The position numbers and the translations under genes are program-made. A DNA stretch of 64,000 bases from Mesorhizobium temperatum (GTDB lineage: Bacteria; Pseudomonadota; Alphaproteobacteria; Rhizobiales; Rhizobiaceae). The notes below the pieces were generated by a model that was not told the DNA's origin, did not search any database, and was given only the letters and a program-made list of their open reading frames with translations. Shown piece after piece: positions 24,025 through 30,790 of this stretch (positions are counted from its first letter, which is position 1; every line of letters begins with the position of its first letter). The DNA is taken from contig NZ_NPKJ01000019.1 of the NCBI RefSeq assembly GCF_002284575.1, positions 62,001 through 126,000 of the forward strand. The letters are read 5' to 3'.

Positions 24025-24945
24025 ATGAACATCAACTGTGAAATTCTGGACCTGCGCGCCTTTCTCCTTGTCGTGGAGCTTGCGAGCTTCCATCGGGCAG
24101 CGGAGTCGCTCAACCTCTCTCAGCCGGCGCTGAGTCGTCGCATTCAGAAACTCGAAGGCTCCATCGGCGCCCCCCTCTTGGAGCGGACGACGCGCCATGT
24201 GGCGCCCACCGCCGTCGGCGGGGAGCTGGTCCCGCTGGTGCGCCGGATGCTGGAGGAGTTTGACGGTTCGCTATTCGCCTTCCGCGAGCTGGGGGAGCGG
24301 CGAGGTGGTCTTGTCACCATCGCCTGCTTGCCGACGGCGGCTTATTACTTCCTGCCCTCAGTGATCCGGCAGTTCGATGCGCAGTACCCCAACATCCGCT
24401 TCCGGATTCTCGATCTTCCGGCGACCGACGGGCTTCAGGCGGTCGCGCGCGGGGAGGTCGAATTCGGGGTCAACATCATGGGTTCGTCCGATCCCGACCT
24501 GACCTTCGAACGTCTGATCGAGGACCCGTTCGTTCTCGCCGCACGAAAGGAGCATCCGCTGGCATCAAGGGATGTCCTGACCTGGCAGGATCTCGTCCCC
24601 TACCATCTCATCACCGTCCATCGGTCGAGCGCGAACCGGATCCTCTTGGATGCCGCGCTGACGAAGTCGAACCTCGCGCTGCGCTGGTCCTATGAAGTGA
24701 CGCATCTCTCGACGTCACTCGGTCTGGTCGAAGCCGGTCTCGGGATATCGGTCCTGCCGCGCATGGCGACCCCGCAGGGCGACCATCCGTTCCTGGTCAC
24801 AAGGCCCATCCGCGATCCCGAAATCTCGCGCACGATCGGGGTCGTGCGTCGACGCGGGGCATCGCTCTCGCCGCCCGCCGAGAGGTTCATGCGGATGCTG
24901 ATTGAAACCTGGGGTGAAGCTTCAACGCCTCGAATGGCAACCTGA
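24025..24945 (+). CDS. LysR-family transcriptional regulator
   Basis: A 306-residue regulator. Residues 10-65 hold the winged helix (FLLVVELASFHRAAESLNLSQ; SQPALSRRIQKLE), and 90-300 the periplasmic-binding-like effector domain (VTIACLPTAAYYFLPSVIRQF). It is divergent from the PrpF/GalD-type gene with 104 bases between, the classic arrangement for autoregulation and activation of the neighbouring operon. The inducer is probably the transported acid or an isomer (inferred). Confidence 0.9.
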   Translation: MNINCEILDLRAFLLVVELASFHRAAESLNLSQPALSRRIQKLEGSIGAPLLERTTRHVAPTAVGGELVPLVRRMLEEFDGSLFAFRELGERRGGLVTIACLPTAAYYFLPSVIRQFDAQYPNIRFRILDLPATDGLQAVARGEVEFGVNIMGSSDPDLTFERLIEDPFVLAARKEHPLASRDVLTWQDLVPYHLITVHRSSANRILLDAALTKSNLALRWSYEVTHLSTSLGLVEAGLGISVLPRMATPQGDHPFLVTRPIRDPEISRTIGVVRRRGASLSPPAERFMRMLIETWGEASTPRMAT

Positions 24946-25029
24946 AACAGCATTTGGCGGATGCAGCCTGCGGATCGACAATTCGCCTGCGGAAACCGGC
25001 GAGGCCGGTCTAGGGGCAAACGCAATCAG

Positions 25030-25133
25030 CTGGCTGCCGCCAACGGCCGAGATGGAACGCGAGCCTAATGCTGCTGACAGCCTCATTGCTGCAACGGCCC
25101 TCACCTGCAAACCACGCGTGGTCGATGGCGGAT
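25030..25133 (+). pseudogene. C-terminal relic of a VapC/FitB-type PIN-domain toxin
   Basis: One frame reads PPTAEMEREPNAADSLIAATAL and stops soon after at TGA (25131-25133). The string DSLIAATA with a following T/V-rich strand is the C-terminal signature of PIN-domain toxins, but the usual VTRNVxDF ending and the whole N-terminal acidic motif are missing. The same 24-base core (GGCTGCC-CCAA-GGCCGAGATGG) recurs at 4311-4334 with two changes and, more weakly, near 27195. The PIN identification is from memory of the family. Confidence 0.4.
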
Positions 25134-25139
25134 GAATCA

Positions 25140-25179
25140 CACGGAGACGACGGACAGCTGCCTGTTCGCCGTCTCCGTG
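25140..25179. terminator. Stem-loop downstream of lysR
   Basis: CACGGAGACG (25140-25149) and CGTCTCCGTG (25170-25179) form a perfect 10-base stem around a 20-base loop. It lies between the plus-strand lysR stop and the convergent RidA gene, so it could end transcripts from both sides, although no U-run follows. The rest of the 24946-25255 gap holds only the PIN relic. Confidence 0.4.
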
Positions 25180-25255
25180 AGGTGTGGTCGAGTTGATCAG
25201 CGCAGCTTTGTCAGCATCGACTTCACGCCATCGAATACAAAGGCAATGCCATCGA

Positions 25256-25654
25256 TCAGGTGGACTGAGGAAGGCGCGCAATGACCTTGATCTCGAAATC
25301 AAAGCCAGCCAGCCAGTTCACGCCTACCGCGGTCCAGTTCGGGTAAGGCTGTTCACCGATCGCCTTCAGTCGGACGGTGTTAACAGCCTCCCACTGCGTG
25401 GCAGGGTCGGTGTGGAAAGTGGTCACGTCAACGACGTCGTCGAACGTGCAGCCAGCGGCCTTCAGCACTGCCGCGAGATTGTCGAAGGCAAGCTGGACCT
25501 GCTTTTCGAAAACGGGCTCGGGCGATCCGTCCACGCGGCTGCCGACCTGGCCAGAGACGAACAGAAAGTCGCCCGAGCGGATCGCCGCCGAATAGCGGTT
25601 GATCTCGTAGAGCGCCTGCCGACCGGCAGGGAAGATCGCGTCGCGTTTGGGCAT
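25256..25654 (-). CDS. RidA/YjgF-family protein
   Basis: A 132-residue cytosolic protein from ATG 25654, which follows AGGAG; the frame back to 25675 is less supported. Family features are the RidA-like start (AIRSGDFLFVSGQVG) and the long helix-strand (DNLAAVLKAAGCTFDDVVDVTTF). The canonical RidA arginine that anchors the imine substrate is in a conserved RxA(V/I)GVxxLP string, which is absent here; the equivalent reads NWTAVGVNWLAG, so this is a Rid-fold protein of another subgroup rather than a clear enamine deaminase. It is divergent from the hydroxyacid oxidase at 26020 across the palindrome cluster. Confidence 0.82.
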   Translation of the reverse strand: MPKRDAIFPAGRQALYEINRYSAAIRSGDFLFVSGQVGSRVDGSPEPVFEKQVQLAFDNLAAVLKAAGCTFDDVVDVTTFHTDPATQWEAVNTVRLKAIGEQPYPNWTAVGVNWLAGFDFEIKVIARLPQST

Positions 25655-25755
25655 TTTTTTCTCCTGTTTAAACAAGGCAGGCTAGATCGCCCAATTGTCG
25701 CTCAGCTCCAGGGTTTCAGGTCCTCGGCACTTCACAATCCGGGACGGCCATTGAT

Positions 25756-25820
25756 ATACGCCCCGTATGTCGGCATATCGGGACATACGGGCCGTATGTT
25801 AATACGCATACGCGGCGTAT
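25756..25820. promoter_or_regulatory. Three spaced ATACG-N3-CGTAT palindromes
   Basis: Identical half-sites recur three times in the 365-base divergent region: 25756-25768 (core CCC), 25785-25797 (core GGC) and 25808-25820 (core CGG). A further lone ATACG half-site is at 25802-25806. Centre spacings are 29 and 23 bases. Repeated odd-length palindromes with invariant arms between divergent genes are most simply operator sites for a dimeric repressor controlling the RidA-like gene, the oxidase gene or both. No cognate regulator gene adjoins. Confidence 0.65.
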
Positions 25821-26019
25821 ATTGTGCAAGGGATGGCACTGGTCGCCAAACGACGCGCAGATGTTGTGGAAGCCCGAGCGACCTTCGCGCCACGACTGCT
25901 ACCGTCCCGTTGCACCGTTTGTCGTTTAGCCCGCGTCTGTTAGGCATTGCGCAGCAGTGTGCTATCGGGCAGGTGAGCCCGAGCCAACAGAGTTGAGCCC
26001 GGGCCAACAGAGCGATGAG

Positions 26020-27168
26020 ATGCGTCTGAGGAACTGCCACAACTTCCATGATTTCCGCAGCATGGCCAAACAGCGCCTTCCCCGACCGATCTTCAACTAC
26101 ATTGACGGTGCGGCCGATGACGAAGTCACCTATCGGCGCAACAGGGCTGCCTTCGATGACTGCGACCTTGTGCCGAACGTCCTGCGCAGCGTGACCAGTG
26201 TGGACATGTCGGTGACCGTCATGGGCCAGAAGCTGGCGATGCCGGTCTACTGCTCGCCGACGGCGCTCCAGCGCCTGTTCCACCATCAGGGCGAACGTGC
26301 GGTGGCGGCAGCGGCGGCGAAATACGGGACGATGTTCGGCGTGTCCTCGCTCGGTACCGTCAGCCTCGAAGAGGCGCGCCGGATCAGCAATGGGCCGCAA
26401 GTCTACCAGTTCTACTTCCACAAGGACCGTGGGTTGAACCGCGAGATGATGGCCCGCGCCAAACAGGCGGGGGTAGAGGTGATGATGCTGACAGTGGACA
26501 GCATAACCGGTGGCAACCGCGAGCGTGACAAGCGAACGGGGTTCGCTATTCCCTTCAAGCTCAATCTCGCTGGCATCGCCCAGTTCGCGATCAAGCCATC
26601 GTGGGCGATCAACTACTACACACATGAGCGGTTCCGGCTGCCGCAGCTCGAAGGCCATGTCGACATGGGCGCCGGCGCGATGTCGATCAGCCGCTATTTC
26701 ACGGAGATGTTGGACCCCGCCATGTCGTGGGACGACGTTGCCGAGATGGTGCAGCACTGGGGCGGACAGTTCTGCCTGAAAGGCATCATGTCGGTCGAGG
26801 ATGCCAGGCGTGCGGTCGAGATTGGCTGCACCGGAATTGTCCTCTCCAATCACGGCGGTCGCCAACTCGACGGCTCGCGGACCGCGTTCGACCAGCTTGC
26901 CGAGATCGTCGATGCGGTGGGAGACAGAATCGATGTGATGATGGATGGTGGCGTGCAGCGCGGCACCCACGTGCTCAAGGCCCTCTCGCTGGGCGCAAAA
27001 GCGGTTGGATTGGGCCGCTACTACCTCTTCCCGCTGGCGGCGGCCGGGCAGGCCGGTGTCGAACGCGCACTGGAATTGATGCACATCGAGATTGAGCGCG
27101 GCATGAAGCTGATGGGCTGTGCCTCGGTCAACGAGCTCACGCCACGGAACCTGCGCTTCCGTCGGTAA
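26020..27168 (+). CDS. FMN-dependent alpha-hydroxyacid oxidase/dehydrogenase (LldD-like)
   Basis: A 382-residue flavoenzyme. ATG 26020 gives the usual family start (FRSMAKQRLPRPIFNYIDG); an upstream ATG at 25957 would add unsupported residues. The active-site histidine is His278 in SNHGGRQLDG; the FMN phosphate loop is DGGVQRGTHVLKALSLGA, followed by GLGRYYLFPLAAAG. Such enzymes oxidise L-lactate, glycolate, mandelate or related 2-hydroxy acids to 2-oxo acids. The next gene is over 1 kb away, so it stands alone, probably under the ATACG-N3-CGTAT elements. Confidence 0.87.
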   Translation: MRLRNCHNFHDFRSMAKQRLPRPIFNYIDGAADDEVTYRRNRAAFDDCDLVPNVLRSVTSVDMSVTVMGQKLAMPVYCSPTALQRLFHHQGERAVAAAAAKYGTMFGVSSLGTVSLEEARRISNGPQVYQFYFHKDRGLNREMMARAKQAGVEVMMLTVDSITGGNRERDKRTGFAIPFKLNLAGIAQFAIKPSWAINYYTHERFRLPQLEGHVDMGAGAMSISRYFTEMLDPAMSWDDVAEMVQHWGGQFCLKGIMSVEDARRAVEIGCTGIVLSNHGGRQLDGSRTAFDQLAEIVDAVGDRIDVMMDGGVQRGTHVLKALSLGAKAVGLGRYYLFPLAAAGQAGVERALELMHIEIERGMKLMGCASVNELTPRNLRFRR

Positions 27169-27564
27169 CAGGCGACTTCCCACCCTCAATCAGTTGGCCG
27201 CCGCCAATGGCCGCAGCGCAGTTCCGTGAGATGATCGGCGACGACCGGTCAATCGACGAGCTCGATTGGGAGGTTCGCCAGACAGTCCGAATTCACGGTA
27301 TTTGTTCTGTTTTCGAGACGATACCATCGAGGTTGCGGCCCGAGATCGGTCGCTCACTCGAAAAAATGTCTGACGTCGGGTAAGGTGGAATGTTGCCGTA
27401 TGGCGTGGCCGTCGGTACGACTTGGTTTGCCAGAAGCTGTCCGCGACAAGCCAGTCTCGATATGTCGTGTTATGGGCCGACCCGGACCTTCCTCCCGACA
27501 AATTGAAGGGCAAGGCCCGACCCCATCCCGGGCGTTGCGGGGGGTACCCAACTCCCCGCCAGCA
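27169..27564. other. Gene-free stretch
   Basis: No frame here has coding character or a ribosome-binding site. Bases near 27190-27215 carry a weak copy of the sequence seen in the PIN-toxin relic at 25030. Nothing else was recognised. Confidence 0.5.
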
Positions 27565-27960
27565 TCATTCGGCCGGATCGGCATCGGGTTTTCCGGTCGC
27601 TGACATGAAACAGCACCAAGATCGTCGCGGTTGCCACTTCGAGATTTCGGCGGTTTCCGCGCGTCGGACGGCTCTACGAAAACCTCGCCGACCGATGCTG
27701 ACGGGCTCGCCTTCGTCCAGCTCAAGTGTGAATGCACCTTCCAGAACGTAGACCGTGACCGGAAAGCGATGCGAGTGGTAGCGTGTGCGGTCGCCCGGCT
27801 CGAGCCCGGCGAACAGGACACGTATCCCCTGCCGATCCACCTTGGCATCGGTTCCACGGCTTCGCGGTGAATCGCGTTTATTGCCTTCCTCGCAATCGCG
27901 GTGGTTGGGATGCCGCGACGGCCGCATCGGCGGTGCCATCGACAGCGGAACCATCGACAT
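27565..27960 (-). pseudogene. Cupin-domain protein broken by several frameshifts
   Basis: On the reverse strand the cupin core reads LFAGLEPGDRTRYHSHRF then VYVLEGAFTLELDEGEPVSIG in one frame. After an extra base near 27689 the family sequence continues as GEVFVEPSDA in another frame, then ATILVLFHVS in the third, and ends SATGKPDADPAE back in the first. The metal-binding HxH and the later conserved Glu/Pro strings are thus recognisable, but no single frame encodes them. At least three shifts in about 150 bases mark it as dead unless the assembly is faulty here. Confidence 0.7.
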
Positions 27961-28183
27961 CAAACCGGAGGGCGCGGAATGAACTGCAAGGAGTTTGGAG
28001 ACAATGTAGCGGTTTTGACGGCCGGAGGTCCGCTCATGGCGGCGCGATACAGAGGTTCCTGTTTCTGATATCCATTGAGGCTGTGAAAAGTGCCCGTGCA
28101 ATGACGTGGATTGGTGTGTTGTTACTTCCTGCGCTTGATCAGCTCTGTTAGGCGTCGGAAGGATTTTATCAGAGCGCAACGGC

Positions 28184-28756
28184 ATGCCGACGGCCTTCTT
28201 TATCACTCACCCAGAAGTTTCCGTCGATCCCGCCCTGCCAGTCCCGGCTTGGCGGCTTTCGGACCGTGGTATCACCCGGATGAGGGCTTTCGCGGGGAGT
28301 GCGGTGCTGTCCGGCCTGACGTCCATCTGGTCGAGATCTGAGGCCAAGGCAATTGAAGCGGCTGGCCTGCTGGCCGCAGGATTTGGTTTGCCCGTCCAGG
28401 TGGATGAGCAGCTTGGCGAGAATGACCGCTCCGCAACAGGCTTCCTTCCACCCGCCGATTTCGAACGAGTTGCTGATTCCTTCTTCGCCAATCCACATGA
28501 GAGTGCCCGCGGATGGGAGCGTGCGGTCGATGCCCAAGAACGGGTAGTGCGGGCCGTGTTTCGCATTCTAGGGACCCATCACGATGGCGACATTGCGTTC
28601 ATCGCGCACGGCGGAGTCGGCACGCTCCTGCTCTGCAAGCTGTTGGATGCGCCGATTTCGCCCAGTCACGATCAACCGTTCCAGGGACATTTCTTCACTT
28701 TCGAGTTGCCGGGTTACAAGATCATCCACGAGTGGCAGCCGATCGCCGACCGGTAA
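28184..28756 (+). CDS. Histidine-phosphatase-family protein with altered N-terminal motif
   Basis: A 190-residue protein of the phosphoglycerate-mutase-like superfamily. The N-terminal catalytic motif, normally RHGE, reads THPEV (FFITHPEVSVD): the phosphate-clamping arginine is replaced by Thr and Gly by Pro, while the nucleophilic His stays. The second motif is intact in AFIAHGGVG, and an Arg-Ser pair follows in IWSRSEAKAIEAAG. A recognised rhizobial subgroup seems to share THP (from memory), so it may have a modified activity. It is followed by an inositol-monophosphatase-like gene on the same strand. Confidence 0.8.
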   Translation: MPTAFFITHPEVSVDPALPVPAWRLSDRGITRMRAFAGSAVLSGLTSIWSRSEAKAIEAAGLLAAGFGLPVQVDEQLGENDRSATGFLPPADFERVADSFFANPHESARGWERAVDAQERVVRAVFRILGTHHDGDIAFIAHGGVGTLLLCKLLDAPISPSHDQPFQGHFFTFELPGYKIIHEWQPIADR

Positions 28757-28926
28757 TCTCAACCTTTCCCTGCAAAAAATGGCCATGATTACAAACAGAC
28801 AGCTAACGAAACGAATGGAAGCAGAAACAATGGCAGAATTAACTGCGTGAATGACATGATCCTGATAAGCGTAAGGCGATCGCATCTGCTTTGACCAAGA
28901 GGTGGATCAAACACAGAGCGAGTGCC

Positions 28927-29721
28927 ATGGCCGGTGACAATAACGATCGGATGCTGTTTGCGACTGCGTTGGCGCGGCGCGGCGGCGAGCTCGGCCTGCA
29001 ATATTTCCGGCAACTGGAGACACTCACAATCGAGAGCAAGGGTCATCAGGACCTGGTCTCCGAGGCCGACCGGAACGTCGAGACGTTCATCCGGCAGGAG
29101 CTTGCGGCGCAATATCCTGAAGACGGCGTTATCGGAGAGGAACACGCCGCACTCGCGGGCGGATCGGGTTACACTTGGGTGATAGATCCGATCGACGGCA
29201 CTGCCAACTTCCTGCGCGGCATCCCAGCCTGGACCGTCGTCATCGCCTGCGTCAAGGAGGGTGTGACGGTCGTGGGCGTCATCCATGAACCGTCAACCGG
29301 CGAGACTTTTTATGGACGACGCGGCGGCGGAGCTTTCCTCAACGACCGGCCCATCAAGACAAGCCCGACGACCAGTCTGACGCAAGGCTCGGTCGGAACC
29401 GGCTTCTCCAATCGTCGTGAAGCTCGTGCCGTCGCCAAACTGATCGATCTCCTGCTTCAGGAGGGCGGCGTCTTTTTCCGCAATGCATCTGGTGCGCTTA
29501 TGCTTGCCTACGTCGCGTCGGGCAGGCTGCTCGCCTATGTCGAGGAGCATATGAACGCTTGGGACTGCCTCGCCGGCATGCTTCTGGTCGAAGAGGCCGG
29601 CGGATTGGTCATCCCTCCCGATCCGAAAACGGTCCTGGAAGAAGGAACACTGGTCATCGCGGGCGGTAAGGGCGTGTTCGACAAGGTCCACGCGCTTTGC
29701 AAAGAGGCGTTCAGTCTGTGA
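28927..29721 (+). CDS. Inositol-monophosphatase-family phosphatase
   Basis: A 264-residue Mg-dependent phosphatase of the IMPase/FIG superfamily. Metal-site motifs are visible: GEEHAAL (Glu of the first motif), WVIDPIDGTANFLRGIP (the DPxDGT(T/A)NF signature) and NAWDCLAGMLLVEEAGG (WDxAAG-like). ATG 28927 is used; an upstream in-frame ATG at 28891 is possible. Substrates in this family include inositol-, histidinol- and sugar phosphates. It converges on, and overlaps by 11 bases, the end of the Fbp/Afu-type ABC operon, and follows another phosphatase-like gene. Confidence 0.87.
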   Translation: MAGDNNDRMLFATALARRGGELGLQYFRQLETLTIESKGHQDLVSEADRNVETFIRQELAAQYPEDGVIGEEHAALAGGSGYTWVIDPIDGTANFLRGIPAWTVVIACVKEGVTVVGVIHEPSTGETFYGRRGGGAFLNDRPIKTSPTTSLTQGSVGTGFSNRREARAVAKLIDLLLQEGGVFFRNASGALMLAYVASGRLLAYVEEHMNAWDCLAGMLLVEEAGGLVIPPDPKTVLEEGTLVIAGGKGVFDKVHALCKEAFSL

Positions 29722-30790
29722 TCAGCACGGGTCCGCGTTCGGGAAAGCCGATGCTCACCGGCTGCCCCGCTCGAAACGCCGTATCGACATCCGGCGAGAT
29801 CACGAAGACTTCGCCGAATTCCGTGGCGACTACGAATTCGAGGTGGCTGCCGACATAGGTCACTTTTTCAAGCGTGCCGGGCAAAGTGCCGGGTCTATCC
29901 GGTTCGCCAATCTCCAGGCGGCCCGGTCGCACCGCCAGCTTGGCTGGCCCTGATTTGCGGCCGCGAGCCGGCAGCTTCAGGACGGCGGATCCCAGATGCA
30001 CGGTGGCGCCGTCGCCCTCGACCGACACCACCTCGCATTGGAACATGTTGGCTTCGCCGATAAAGTCGGCCACGAAAGCATTTGCGGGCTGCTCGTAGAG
30101 CTCGCGTGGCGTGCCGTCTTGAGCAATCACCGCATTGTTCATGACAATGATGCGATCGGAGACGGCGAGCGCTTCCTCCTGGTCGTGGGTGACATAGACG
30201 ACCGTAAGGCCGAGCTTCTGCTGGATCTCGCGGATTTCCTCGCGCACGCGCCGGCGCAGCTTGGCATCCAGGTTCGACAAAGGCTCGTCGAAGAGCAGCA
30301 CCTGCGGCTCCAGAACCAGCGCCCGCGCCACCGCGACACGTTGTTGCTGTCCGCCAGAAAGCTGGCTCGGCAGGCGGTCGCCGAAATTGGACAGTCCGAC
30401 CAGCTCGAGCCCTGCTCTGGCCCTCTCGGTCGTCTCCTTCTTCCCGAAGCCGGAAAAGCCCAGGCCGTATTCGACGTTTTGGGTCACGGTCATGTGCGGG
30501 AAAAGCGCGTAGGATTGAAAAACCATGGACACATCACGATCGGTAGCCGGCAAACGGGTGACGTCGGCGCCCCCGATTAGGATCTGGCCGCTCGTTACCA
30601 TTTCCAGTCCAGCGATCATGCGCAAGGTGGTCGTCTTGCCGCAGCCCGACGGTCCAAGCAGGGTGACCAGCTTCCCGGCCTCAATGAACAGCGAGATGTC
30701 ATTGACGGCAGGCGCCGTGCTCTTGCCGTAGATCTTGGTGACGTTCTTGAATTCGACTGAGGCGGCATTGCTGCGAATTTCGGCCATCAT
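29711..30790 (-). CDS. ABC transporter ATP-binding protein, FbpC/AfuC type
   Basis: A 359-residue ATPase. Walker A is GPSGCGKTT, the signature LSGGQQQRVAVARAL, Walker B LLFDEPLSNLD, and the switch His is in YVTHDQEEAL. The C-terminal ~110 residues form a TOBE domain (ANMFQCEVVSVEGD, LAVRPGRLEIG). Two adjacent ATGs (30790 and 30787) overlap the permease stop by four bases, consistent with coupling. It powers the 30787 permease. Confidence 0.9.
   Translation of the reverse strand: MMAEIRSNAASVEFKNVTKIYGKSTAPAVNDISLFIEAGKLVTLLGPSGCGKTTTLRMIAGLEMVTSGQILIGGADVTRLPATDRDVSMVFQSYALFPHMTVTQNVEYGLGFSGFGKKETTERARAGLELVGLSNFGDRLPSQLSGGQQQRVAVARALVLEPQVLLFDEPLSNLDAKLRRRVREEIREIQQKLGLTVVYVTHDQEEALAVSDRIIVMNNAVIAQDGTPRELYEQPANAFVADFIGEANMFQCEVVSVEGDGATVHLGSAVLKLPARGRKSGPAKLAVRPGRLEIGEPDRPGTLPGTLEKVTYVGSHLEFVVATEFGEVFVISPDVDTAFRAGQPVSIGFPERGPVLITD

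Noticed and set aside
25732..27189. 485-residue minus-strand frame opposite the hydroxyacid oxidase
   Set aside because: Antisense shadow without motifs; it also runs through the palindrome cluster.
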